NCBI GenBank assembly: GCA_024398435.1
Contig: JAKSJD010000014.1
Coordinates: forward strand, 1-51,439
Source: Bacteroidaceae bacterium
GTDB taxonomy: Bacteria > Bacteroidota > Bacteroidia > Bacteroidales > Bacteroidaceae
Length of the DNA stretch: 51,439 nucleotides
Direction: 5' to 3'
Under the pieces are notes generated by a model. That model ran no database searches, had not been told where the DNA came from, and was given only the letters and a program-made list of their open reading frames with translations. This document shows positions 42,689-51,395 of this stretch, in pieces (position 1 is the stretch's first letter; every line of letters starts with the position of its first letter). The translations under genes were made by a program, and so were the position numbers.

Positions 42689-43327
42689 ATGAACCGTATA
42701 ATATCCATAGTGATGGTCCTCCTACTGTCGGCTTCGGCAGTTTCAGCCCAATCGATAGTTGCAGACGAGGCACTCGACAAACAAATGTCGGGCACCCCAA
42801 TCTTCAACCATTATATAGGCTATGCCGGTACGGTGATTTACGATGGCGAGGAGATTCCGTGGTATGTGCTCGGCGATGTGTATATCTACAACAAACTGAA
42901 ATTCAAAAGCCTGAAAGAGGCAAAGAAATACTATAAGATAGCCAACAACATCAAGAAGGTGTATCCAATTGCTGTTGAGATTCAGCACACAATCGAGGGT
43001 TGTGTGGCTCATCTCGATTCACTAACCGATAAAAAGTCGAAGGACGAATACATGAAGAAGATTGAGAAAGATCTCATGAAGCAGTATAAGCCTCGACTGA
43101 AGAAACTGACTCTTGCCCAGGGCAAACTCCTGATCAAACTCATTGACCGTCAGTGCAATTTCACGAGTTTCCAACTCATTAAGACCTACATGGGCAGTTT
43201 CAAGGCTGGATTCTACAACACTTTTGCCACGATATTCGGTGCCAGCCTGAAGAAGGAATACGATCCAGAAGTGGACGACCGAATGACAGAGCGTTGCATC
43301 CTTTTGATCGAGTCGGGACAGATGTAA
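42689..43327 (+). CDS. DUF4294-family exported protein
   Basis: 212 residues, with a signal peptide ending near 'AVSAQ'. The DUF4294 pattern is clear: 'DGEEIPWYVLGDVYIYNKLKF' in two parts ('EEIPWYVLGDVYIY', 'KFKSLKEAKKYYKI'), then 'NNIKKVYPIAVEI' and 'KQYKPRLKKLTLAQGKLLIKL' (as 'RLKKLTLAQGKLLIKL', 'DRQCNFTSFQLIKTYMGSF'). The family is confined to Bacteroidetes and has no known function; the mature part is helical and basic. The promoter sits immediately before the ATG, so the mRNA may be leaderless. Confidence 0.88.
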   Translation: MNRIISIVMVLLLSASAVSAQSIVADEALDKQMSGTPIFNHYIGYAGTVIYDGEEIPWYVLGDVYIYNKLKFKSLKEAKKYYKIANNIKKVYPIAVEIQHTIEGCVAHLDSLTDKKSKDEYMKKIEKDLMKQYKPRLKKLTLAQGKLLIKLIDRQCNFTSFQLIKTYMGSFKAGFYNTFATIFGASLKKEYDPEVDDRMTERCILLIESGQM

Positions 43328-43332
43328 GCGGC

Positions 43333-43404
43333 AATCTTTAGAACCTCTAGGAACCCTAGAGCCTCTAGAATCCCTAGAATTTCTAGGGCCCCTAGAAGAA
43401 ATAG
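43333..43404. repeat. 8 x 9-bp array, units ending in CTAG
   Basis: Nine-base units in register: AATCTTTAG, AACCTCTAG, GAACCCTAG, AGCCTCTAG, AATCCCTAG, AATTTCTAG, GGCCCCTAG, AAGAAATAG. It begins 6 bases after the DUF4294 stop and ends 23 bases before the GH2 start. Confidence 0.88.
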
Positions 43405-43427
43405 AAAACTTTGAACCAATATAGCTT

Positions 43428-45233
43428 ATGAAAAAATTAATCTTTTTGGTACTTTTGGCATGTTCAGCCACAGCCAATGCACAATGGAAACCTGTTGGCG
43501 ACAGAATAAAGACTCAATGGGCAGAAACCATTGATCCTAACAATGTGTTGCCTGAATATCCGCGCCCTATAATGCAGCGCGATGAATGGATGAACCTGAA
43601 TGGATTGTGGAATTATGCCATCCGTCCAAAGGGAGAAAGTTGTCCAACAGAGTTCGACGGGCAGATTCTTGTTCCGTTTGCTGTAGAATCATCACTTTCT
43701 GGAGTGGGCAAAACCGTCGGAGCAGATAAGGAATTGTGGTACGAACGCTATTTCGAACTCCCTCGCTCTTGGCGCTATCAGCATGTTCTGTTGAATTTCG
43801 GAGCTGTGGATTGGCAAGCCGACGTGTGGATTAACGATTCGCTCGTTTGCTCTCATCAAGGTGGCTACACTGCATTTTCTACCGATATTTCCCGATTCCT
43901 CTTTAAGAAGGGTCAGCAAAAGATAGTTGTCCGTGTTTGGGACCCAACGGATAAAGGCACTCAACCTCGAGGCAAGCAAGTTTCGAACCCTAACGGAATT
44001 TGGTATTCGTCGGTTACGGGAATTTGGCAGACAGTGTGGCTCGAACCAGTGTTCCAAAACTATTTCAAGAATGTACGTCTCACTCCCGATATCGACCGTC
44101 ATCTTCTTCTTGTAGAGAGCGATCCTGCCCGTCCTGAAGAACATGACGAGATGTACGTCACCGTCTATGAAGGTAAGAAGAAAGTGGCTTGGGGCAAGAG
44201 TGTAAACGGTAAGTACACATTGGTGAAAATGCCAGAACAATTGCATCTTTGGTCGCCCGACGATCCATTCCTCTACACAGTGAAAGTGGAACTCAAGGAA
44301 GACAAAATCACTATCGACAGCTATATGAGCTATGCAGCAATGCGCAAAGTAAGCATTGCCGACGATGCCAACGGAATCCGTCGTTTGTTCCTCAATGATA
44401 AGCCACTCTTCATGTTTGGTCCTCTCGATCAGGGTTGGTGGCCAGATGGACTTTATACGGCTCCGACGGATGAGGCTCTCAGATATGATATCGAACAGAC
44501 GAAGGCTCTCGGATTCAATATGATAAGAAAGCATGTGAAGGTGGAACCAGCTCGTTGGTACACTCATTGCGATCAACTCGGAATACTCGTTTGGCAAGAT
44601 ATGCCAAGTGGTGACGGAACAAAACAATGGATTACCGACCGTTATTACGAAGGCGACGAACTTCAGCGTACTCCTCAGAGTGAGCGCCAGTATCGCCAGG
44701 AATGGATGACCATAATGAGCCAGCGCCACTCCAATCCATCAATCGTAGTTTGGGTACCGTTCAACGAAGCTTGGGGACAGTTCAAGACTCGTCAGATTGC
44801 CGAAGCTACAAAGCGTGCCGATGTGACTCGATTGGTGAATCCAGCCAGTGGAGGCAATTTCTTCAAGGTGGGCGATATTCTTGATATCCACCATTATCCA
44901 AATCCTGAAATCAACCTGACAGATCCCGACCGTGCCACAGTTCTTGGCGAATACGGAGGTTTAGGCCTTCCAGTCGAAGGTCATCTTTGGAATCCAGACG
45001 GAAATTGGGGTTATGTGAAGTTCAAGTCGGGCGATGAAGTGACGGATGAATACGTGAAATATATCGACCAACTGAAATCTCTCCAAAGCACTGGTTGCTC
45101 GGCTGCTGTTTACACCCAAACCACAGATGTGGAAACGGAAGTGAATGGCTTGATGACCTATGATAGAAAGGTAGTGAAACTCAATGCTGACCGAGTTCGC
45201 GAAGCCAACCAAAGCCTTATCAGAGGGTATTGA
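43428..45233 (+). CDS. secreted glycoside hydrolase family 2 (beta-galactosidase/beta-glucuronidase type)
   Basis: Retaining exo-glycosidase. 601 residues. Signal peptide ends near 'ATANAQ'. Order: jelly-roll sugar-binding domain (about 45-215, 'WMNLNGLWNYAI', 'VDWQADVWINDSLVCSHQGG'-type), Ig-like domain, then the barrel. The acid/base Glu is in 'WVPFNEAWGQF' (E447) and the nucleophile Glu in 'LGEYGGLG' (E508). It lacks the large C-terminal domains of LacZ. Sugar specificity cannot be fixed from the sequence. No promoter box was found; a 9-bp array fills the upstream gap. Confidence 0.92.
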   Translation: MKKLIFLVLLACSATANAQWKPVGDRIKTQWAETIDPNNVLPEYPRPIMQRDEWMNLNGLWNYAIRPKGESCPTEFDGQILVPFAVESSLSGVGKTVGADKELWYERYFELPRSWRYQHVLLNFGAVDWQADVWINDSLVCSHQGGYTAFSTDISRFLFKKGQQKIVVRVWDPTDKGTQPRGKQVSNPNGIWYSSVTGIWQTVWLEPVFQNYFKNVRLTPDIDRHLLLVESDPARPEEHDEMYVTVYEGKKKVAWGKSVNGKYTLVKMPEQLHLWSPDDPFLYTVKVELKEDKITIDSYMSYAAMRKVSIADDANGIRRLFLNDKPLFMFGPLDQGWWPDGLYTAPTDEALRYDIEQTKALGFNMIRKHVKVEPARWYTHCDQLGILVWQDMPSGDGTKQWITDRYYEGDELQRTPQSERQYRQEWMTIMSQRHSNPSIVVWVPFNEAWGQFKTRQIAEATKRADVTRLVNPASGGNFFKVGDILDIHHYPNPEINLTDPDRATVLGEYGGLGLPVEGHLWNPDGNWGYVKFKSGDEVTDEYVKYIDQLKSLQSTGCSAAVYTQTTDVETEVNGLMTYDRKVVKLNADRVREANQSLIRGY

Positions 45234-45234
45234 T

Positions 45235-45290
45235 GGTTAATGGTTCACGGTTATCGGTTCACGGTTATCAGTTATCTGTAATCGGTAATC
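45235..45290. repeat. 8 x 7-bp array (GGTTATC type) between convergent genes
   Basis: GGTTAAT, GGTTCAC, GGTTATC, GGTTCAC, GGTTATC, AGTTATC, TGTAATC, GGTAATC in perfect 7-base register. It starts just after the GH2 stop and ends at the stop codon of the opposing lipoprotein gene. Confidence 0.9.
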
Positions 45291-45691
45291 TACTTATTAC
45301 CCTTTTTCTTTAGTATTCCTTTCAGTTCTTTAGCAGCGTTTTTCAATTCACCGCTTGCTCCCTCCATTTGTTTTCCGATGGAGTGGACAGTGCTTTTGAG
45401 TTTGAGAGCCGAAGAATGGGCAAGGGCAGTGACGCACTTACCTTTCAACCGACCGATTTCCTTGAGTTCTTCATCCGTGTACTGGTCGTTGTTTTTCGCC
45501 AATTCGTGTTCGATTCTAAGGTATTTTTCCGAAGCTCTCGACCAATCTTTAAATGTGTAGTTGTCGCCGTTTTCCTCGAGTTCGGCAGCGAAATCCTCGA
45601 GTTGAGCAATTGCGCTTTGTTCTTCGGTGCAAGCAATGAAGCAGCTGCAAATGAAGGCCATTACAGCCAATAGAAGATAGTTCTTTTTCAT
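45290..45691 (-). CDS. small hypothetical lipoprotein, helical
   Basis: 133 residues. The signal carries two possible lipobox cysteines; 'FIAC' followed by 'TEEQS' fits best. The mature part is Glu/Lys/Ala-rich and predicted all helical, with a terminal run 'NAAKELKGILKKKGNK'. It resembles the small Bacteroidetes helical lipoproteins of unknown function; I do not assign a family. A minus-strand box TATATTTG (45724-45731) lies 32 bases upstream. It is convergent with GH2. Confidence 0.78.
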   Translation of the reverse strand: MKKNYLLLAVMAFICSCFIACTEEQSAIAQLEDFAAELEENGDNYTFKDWSRASEKYLRIEHELAKNNDQYTDEELKEIGRLKGKCVTALAHSSALKLKSTVHSIGKQMEGASGELKNAAKELKGILKKKGNK

Positions 45692-46032
45692 ATCTGTATA
45701 TTTGTTATAGAGTTTCCAAGGTGCAAATATATGATATTTTGTTGAGAAACCGAATGGCTGAAGGTGATTTTTTGAAAAAGGAAGAATAAAAAAGTGATTA
45801 TCAAGTGTTTTTTACCATCATTTTGTATGTGAAAAAGTTTCGCGAGAAATGATGTCGAGTTTCGCGAGAAAATGGGTTGTGAACAGCTAACAATTTTTAG
45901 GATATTCAGATAGAATGATTTTGAATTGTAAAATAATATAAAATAATGTGTAAGTTTTTTCGTTTTTTCTTTGGTGCATACAATAATTAGTTGTACTTTT
46001 GTAGGCGACAAATAAAATGCCGTGATACCATT
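45692..46032. other. divergent region between the small lipoprotein and GH43
   Basis: Holds the lipoprotein promoter (45724-45731, minus), two 22-base-spaced palindromes (45835-45878) and the GH43 promoter (TTTG 45970-45973, TACTTTTG 45994-46001, 20 bases apart). Nothing else was recognised. Confidence 0.6.
45835..45878. repeat. two-unit 22-bp repeat with TCGCGA cores
   Basis: GTTTCGCGAGAAA at 45837-45849 and again at 45859-45871, exactly 22 bases apart, each centred on TCGCGA. The next position in phase (45886.5) has only AGCT. Confidence 0.75.
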
Positions 46033-47436
46033 ATGAGAAAATCCTTTAACCTCTTGGCTGCTTTGGCAGCTTGTGCTGTTTCGCTGAATATGGCAGCACA
46101 GAATCCAATCGTACAAACTTGTTTCACTACCGACCCTGCCCCAATGGTAAGCGGCGATAGAATCTATGTTTATACTGGTCATGACGAAAACAATGCCGAC
46201 TTCTTCTGGATGCAGGAGTGGCGAGTTTATTCTTCGGCCGACATGGTCAACTGGACAGATCATGGTTCGCCTCTCGCACTCGAATCGTTCACTTGGGCAG
46301 ATGATCGTGCTTGGGCAAGCCAGACAGTGGAACGCAACGGAAAATTCTATTGGTACATCTGTGCCCATTCAAAACTTTCGGGCGGAATGGCGATCGGAGT
46401 GGCAGTTTCGGATTCGCCAACAGGTCCTTTCAAGGATGCAATCGGTAAGCCTCTCTATGAAAATGGCAGTTGGGATCATATCGACCCTACAGTGCTTATC
46501 GACGATGATGGTCAGGCTTGGCTCATCTGGGGAAATCCCCGAGTTTATTGCCTCAAACTGAATAAGGACATGATTTCAGCCGATGGCGACCCTGTAATCA
46601 CAGAACCATCAGTTGAAGGTTTCGGAGGAATGGCTGCTCGTCCAAACAACCGACCAAACAACGGACAGAATGCCCAACCTGTTCGCCAACGTGGCAGCTA
46701 TACTGAAGGCCCTTGGCTCATGAAGCACGGAAAGAAATACATGTTGCTCTATGCAGCAGGTGGAATTCCTGAACACATTGCCTACAGCACATCTTCAAAG
46801 CCTAACGGTCCTTGGACTTATGCCGGAATCATAATGCCTCAGAGCGATACTGGTTCGTTCACCAACCATTGTGGTGTGGCTGAATTCAAGGGTCACAACT
46901 ACTTCTTCTACCACACAGGCAAATTGCCTCATGGCGGTGGTTACGGAAGAAGTGTGGCAGTGGAGGAATTCAAATGGAACGATGACGGAACATTCCCAAC
47001 AATCCAACCTACAGCCGAAGGTGTGAAGCCAATCGGTACACTCAACCCTTACAAGCGAGTTGAGGCAGAGACAATGGCATTCTCACTTGGAGTGACATCC
47101 GAAATGAACGATGAAACAGGCGTTTATGTAGCTGATATTCATAATGGCGACTATATCAAGTTGCAATCAGTCGATTTCGGCGCAAATGGTCCTAAGTCAT
47201 TCTCGGTTTGTGCAGCAAGTGCTCTTCGCGGAGGCCAGATAGAGATTCATATCGACAATCAAAAAGGAAATATGATCGGACGAATTGAAATCGGCCACAC
47301 AGGTGGTTGGGAAAAGTGGCAGACAGTCAGTGCCGACCTTCGTGAGACAGTCACCGGAGTTCACGACCTCTACTTCGTGTTCAAGGGTCGCAAGGGTCCA
47401 AAGCTCTTCAATCTCGACTATTGGCAGTTTAAGTAA
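46033..47436 (+). CDS. secreted glycoside hydrolase family 43 with C-terminal CBM6-like domain
   Basis: 467 residues from ATG 46033; an upstream in-frame TTG lies inside the promoter. Signal peptide ends near 'NMAAQ'. The five-bladed propeller has the three GH43 acids: Asp in 'FTTDPAPMV' (D34), Asp in 'DHIDPTVLIDDDG' (D151) and Glu in 'YTEGPWLMK' (E225). The last ~130 residues ('KRVEAETMAFSLGV...', 'IHNGDYIKLQSVDFG', 'DLYFVFKG') form a CBM6-like xylan-binding domain. An unusual Asn/Gln/Arg-rich insert ('RPNNRPNNGQNAQPVRQRG') precedes E225. Likely an arabinofuranosidase or xylosidase. Co-transcribed with the esterase that follows (33-base gap). Confidence 0.93.
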   Translation: MRKSFNLLAALAACAVSLNMAAQNPIVQTCFTTDPAPMVSGDRIYVYTGHDENNADFFWMQEWRVYSSADMVNWTDHGSPLALESFTWADDRAWASQTVERNGKFYWYICAHSKLSGGMAIGVAVSDSPTGPFKDAIGKPLYENGSWDHIDPTVLIDDDGQAWLIWGNPRVYCLKLNKDMISADGDPVITEPSVEGFGGMAARPNNRPNNGQNAQPVRQRGSYTEGPWLMKHGKKYMLLYAAGGIPEHIAYSTSSKPNGPWTYAGIIMPQSDTGSFTNHCGVAEFKGHNYFFYHTGKLPHGGGYGRSVAVEEFKWNDDGTFPTIQPTAEGVKPIGTLNPYKRVEAETMAFSLGVTSEMNDETGVYVADIHNGDYIKLQSVDFGANGPKSFSVCAASALRGGQIEIHIDNQKGNMIGRIEIGHTGGWEKWQTVSADLRETVTGVHDLYFVFKGRKGPKLFNLDYWQFK

Positions 47437-47457
47437 AAATACATTATAAACCTTTAA

Positions 47458-48756
<1,299 letters not shown>

Positions 48757-48788
48757 AAAAACTAGAATAATCAATTCAAACTCTCTTT

Positions 48789-48826
48789 GCCTCTGGGGGG
48801 AACAGCTCCTCAGGGGCTTTTTGTTT
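48789..48826 (+). terminator. terminator of the GH43-esterase operon
   Basis: Stem GCCTCTG / CAGGGGC (one G-T pair), extended by GGGG/CTCC, then TTTTTGTTT. Confidence 0.75.
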
Positions 48827-48904
48827 AGATATTACGCATAAATAATAAAGGCCTGAACATTGGATTTGTTCAAGCCTTATATCAGTGGTTTTGAGTGGTG
48901 CTGA

Positions 48905-49465
48905 TTACTTAAAGTAACGATTGAGCAAACCCTGGAATCCACAACCATGACGAGCTTCGTCCTTTGCCATTTCATGAACAGTATCGTGAATAGCATCGAG
49001 ATTAAGCTTCTTAGCCATCTTGGCAATTTCCATCTTAGCATCACATGCACCAGCTTCGGCACTTGCACGCTTTTCAAGGTTTGTCTTTGTGTCCCAGCAG
49101 AGTTCGCCGAGGAGTTCACAGAACTTAGCTGCATGTTCAGCCTCTTCGAAAGCATAACGCTTGAAAGCTTCAGCCACTTCTGGATAGCCTTCGCGATCTG
49201 CCTGGCGTGACATTGCCAAATACATACCTACTTCGGTGCATTCACCTGTGAAGTGATCCTTCAAACCCTGAAGTACGAATTCGCCTTCTTCTCCTGCAGG
49301 GATTTCCTTTGCTACACCAAGTACATGCTCTGTAACGAAGTTAAGCTTTTCATCTACCAATTCCTTGAATTTCTCTCCAGGAACCTTACACTGTGGACAT
49401 CTTTCTGGAGCTGTTTCGCCCTCGTGAACATAACCACATACCGGGCATACCCATTTCTTAGCCAT
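48905..49465 (-). CDS. reverse-type rubrerythrin (rubredoxin domain first)
   Basis: 186 residues from the ATG at 49465; the longer open frame would add a basic, non-homologous stretch. N-terminal rubredoxin knuckles 'CPVCGY' and 'CPQCKVPG' bind one iron. The ferritin-like four-helix domain has diiron ligands in '[12 protein letters not shown]', '[10 protein letters not shown]' and '[10 protein letters not shown]'. Rubrerythrins reduce hydrogen peroxide in anaerobes using reduced rubredoxin or NADH systems. In this 'reverse' order the rubredoxin precedes the diiron domain. It lies 70 bases downstream of a PerR-like gene, its probable regulator. Confidence 0.94.
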   Translation of the reverse strand: MAKKWVCPVCGYVHEGETAPERCPQCKVPGEKFKELVDEKLNFVTEHVLGVAKEIPAGEEGEFVLQGLKDHFTGECTEVGMYLAMSRQADREGYPEVAEAFKRYAFEEAEHAAKFCELLGELCWDTKTNLEKRASAEAGACDAKMEIAKMAKKLNLDAIHDTVHEMAKDEARHGCGFQGLLNRYFK

Positions 49466-49535
49466 AATAAATAATAATTTAATTCTAAAAGTTAATAATA
49501 ATATTGTGTAAATCTCTATTCTCTTTTTCCCTGCT

Positions 49536-49943
49536 CTATTTCGAGCTGTTGAGACAATCCTTGCAGATACCCTTGTAGTACTGGTGGATTTCATGGATAA
49601 GATTGCCGTCGATTATCTTCTTTTTCGACATTCCCTGAATCGGAACATCTACCACCTTACCACATTTCTCGCAGAGCAAATGACCGTGAGGGCATGTGTT
49701 CTCATCAACACAAATCTGATGCTCATCGATTGTCAGCATCTGTATCAATCCCACTTTGTTGAATAGTTTCACGGTGTTGTAAACTGTTGTGAGTGACATT
49801 CCAGGCAATTCCGGTTTCAAATCGTTGTAAATAGTTTCAACTATCGGATGGGTGTGATGCTCCATCAGATAGTTCAAAATGGCCACTCTGGGTTGGGTGA
49901 TGCTGAGGCCTTTCTCTGCTAATCTTTCTTCTGCTCTTGTCAT
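49536..49943 (-). CDS. Fur-family peroxide-type regulator (PerR-like)
   Basis: 135 residues. Winged-helix domain 1-80 ('[20 protein letters not shown]', as '[19 protein letters not shown]'; '[19 protein letters not shown]'). Dimer domain with a regulatory metal site ('[14 protein letters not shown]') and structural zinc cysteines (CxxC in 'CEKC' and 'CKDC'). Small size and linkage to rubrerythrin favour PerR over Fur or Zur; metal selectivity is not provable here. The promoter box TAACTTTG (49951-49958) leaves only seven bases before the ATG, so the mRNA may be leaderless. Confidence 0.9.
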   Translation of the reverse strand: MTRAEERLAEKGLSITQPRVAILNYLMEHHTHPIVETIYNDLKPELPGMSLTTVYNTVKLFNKVGLIQMLTIDEHQICVDENTCPHGHLLCEKCGKVVDVPIQGMSKKKIIDGNLIHEIHQYYKGICKDCLNSSK

Positions 49944-49950
49944 TTCGCTG

Positions 49951-49958
49951 CAAAGTTA
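49951..49958 (-). promoter_or_regulatory. -7 promoter element directly before the perR-like gene
   Basis: CAAAGTTA on the plus strand reads TAACTTTG on the minus strand; seven bases separate it from the start codon. Confidence 0.6.
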
Positions 49959-50284
49959 GCAATTTTTTTATTTATACCAAAATATTTTCAAACTTTTTTA
50001 TAATCATTACAAAAATTTCTATTAAAACACTCACATTATATTATATTAATATTATATATAAAATCTAATCCGTCTTTTCCCTTTTGCACTCTTTCACTTT
50101 TAAGTCAACAATTTTCATTTATTTCGTCCAATCTTGCTATTCGGTCTGATTTGACTTCGTCGAACCTCGTCATGAAAGTACAAAAATGCTCGATTTGACA
50201 TCCGTCGAACCTCGCAAAATGCTCGATTTCATCGGGGTTTTGAGGCCATTGTTTACTTTTTGTTTACTTTTTCCATTCAAAAAA
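49959..50284. other. AT-rich intergenic region with a short direct repeat
   Basis: GATTTGACTTCGTCGAACC at 50148 and GATTTGACATCCGTCGAACC at 50192, each followed by TCG, form a direct repeat 44 bases apart. GCTCGATTT also occurs at 50188 and 50221. No gene seen. Confidence 0.55.
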
Positions 50285-50316
50285 TTTGGTGGTGTTACAT
50301 GTTTTATGTAACTTTG
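50285..50316 (+). promoter_or_regulatory. promoter upstream of the 50.3-kb remnant and lipoprotein
   Basis: TTTG at 50285-50288 and TAACTTTG at 50309-50316 with 20 bases between, an excellent match. Confidence 0.7.
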
Positions 50317-50461
50317 CAGCGTCATAGAAAAGACATCAACGCGAGTTGTAATTCCTGATTTCACTATAGGACATTATGAATTATATTCAACAACAATTGA
50401 ACCAGATTATGATAACTATATATGTCACTTAACGCCGGTAGATATTAATAATTTAATATAA
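50317..50461 (+). pseudogene. short open frame without a start codon, probable gene remnant
   Basis: An open frame from after a TAA at 50309-50311 to a TAA at 50459-50461 codes a protein-like sequence ('RVVIPDFTIGHYELYSTTIE', 'DNYICHLTPVDINNLI'). There is no ATG, GTG or TTG near its beginning. An ATA at 50324, eight bases after the promoter box, is where an ATG would be expected by comparison with the short-leader genes at 42689 and 49943. It ends one base before the next ATG. It may be a decayed gene or the fused tail of one. Confidence 0.45.
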
Positions 50462-50462
50462 T

Positions 50463-51059
50463 ATGTATATGAAAAAGCTCTATTATTTAATGATTATGTT
50501 CACGGTTGGCATCATTGCCATTTCATGCAGCAAAGACGACGACGGAATCGAAGCAATCAATTCTGAAGATGTAAAGTCGTTTTTGTTTGATTCAGAAGGC
50601 ACGCCTTATTGGAAAGACGCAGATACATTATCTGCAGAAGCTCAAGAATGTATCAAAAAAGATGTAATCGGATATGGATGGAAGCGAACAGTTTCGTACA
50701 GGCTCTTATCCGATGGCCGTTTGAATAATATTGATTTCTACAAAGAAATAGTTGGTGGCAAATTACATGGTATCTATTTCGAGTCAGATCAGTTATACAC
50801 CAGATACGAGACCGTAGTAGCATTTGATAGGAATCCATTACATGCTATCCAATTCAAAATAAATTTAGATTATCCAACAGGCATAGTATCACTGTCTGAC
50901 TCTCAAAAAATTGCATTGCGTTTTTTGAGCACTTCTATACAAGACAGAAAAATTTACTTATACGCATTGGAAAAAGTGGATGATAACACATGGGTATTCC
51001 ATCAGTTTATCAGAATGACAGAAAATGAGTTGGAAACATATAAGAAAAACTATTTATAA
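50463..51059 (+). CDS. hypothetical lipoprotein
   Basis: 198 residues, or 196 from the second ATG (50469). Lipoprotein signal with lipobox 'AISC' followed by 'SKDDDG', the Bacteroidetes outer-membrane pattern. The mature part is mixed alpha/beta with no recognised domain ('SYRLLSDGRLNNIDFYKEIV', 'RFLSTSIQDRKIYLYALEKV'). It is likely transcribed from the promoter at 50285-50316. After its TAA the same frame stays open for another 111 codons. Confidence 0.75.
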   Translation: MYMKKLYYLMIMFTVGIIAISCSKDDDGIEAINSEDVKSFLFDSEGTPYWKDADTLSAEAQECIKKDVIGYGWKRTVSYRLLSDGRLNNIDFYKEIVGGKLHGIYFESDQLYTRYETVVAFDRNPLHAIQFKINLDYPTGIVSLSDSQKIALRFLSTSIQDRKIYLYALEKVDDNTWVFHQFIRMTENELETYKKNYL

Positions 51060-51395
51060 TACAACTTCACTTCTAATATAGATAGAACTTTTAAAGGTGG
51101 AAGTGAATGTGTTGCCAATGGAACATATATTCGTTTAAATAATGACGAGTATAAATTGTGTGTCTCTAATACAAGTTCCTACAACGACAAATACAATGAA
51201 TTGCTTATCAAAAACGATTCAATCCATGGGTTCAATGGTTTATCATATTCTTTAGTTCAGTACAGGGGTGGAGCGCACGGCGTCTCCACCCCTAATGCTC
51301 TTTTGACATACGGCGTTCCGATGCATGTGCGCACCATAGGACAGAGGAACGCGTCGTCGTCGATAACTTATAATGTTTGGGGTCATTTATTATAA
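51060..51395 (+). pseudogene. open frame continuing in phase after the lipoprotein stop, running into repeats
   Basis: From the codon after the TAA at 51057-51059 the frame is open to a TAA at 51393-51395. Its first 65 or so codons are protein-like ('RTFKGGSECVANGTYIRLNN', 'SYNDKYNELLIKNDSIHGFN'); from about 51262 it is coded by hairpins and palindrome repeats ('GGAHGVSTP', 'YNVWGHLL'). It has no good start codon. Either a nonsense mutation cut a longer lipoprotein, or this is the tail of a lost second gene. Confidence 0.45.
51264..51352. repeat. two GC-rich hairpins preceding the terminal array
   Basis: Perfect 10-bp stem AGGGGTGGAG / CTCCACCCCT (51264-51273, 51284-51293) with a 10-base loop, and stem GCGTTCC / GGAACGC (51313-51319, 51346-51352). 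The GC-rich composition contrasts with the AT-rich frame before it. Confidence 0.75.

Noticed and set aside
43692-44729. 345-codon minus-strand open frame opposite the GH2 gene
   Set aside because: Lies wholly within the GH2 coding sequence, which has both catalytic Glu residues; no signal or domain in the shadow.
49466-49594. Longer N-terminus for rubrerythrin
   Set aside because: The added residues overlap the perR end and are basic without homology; the rubredoxin domain normally starts at '[12 protein letters not shown]', as found at 49465.
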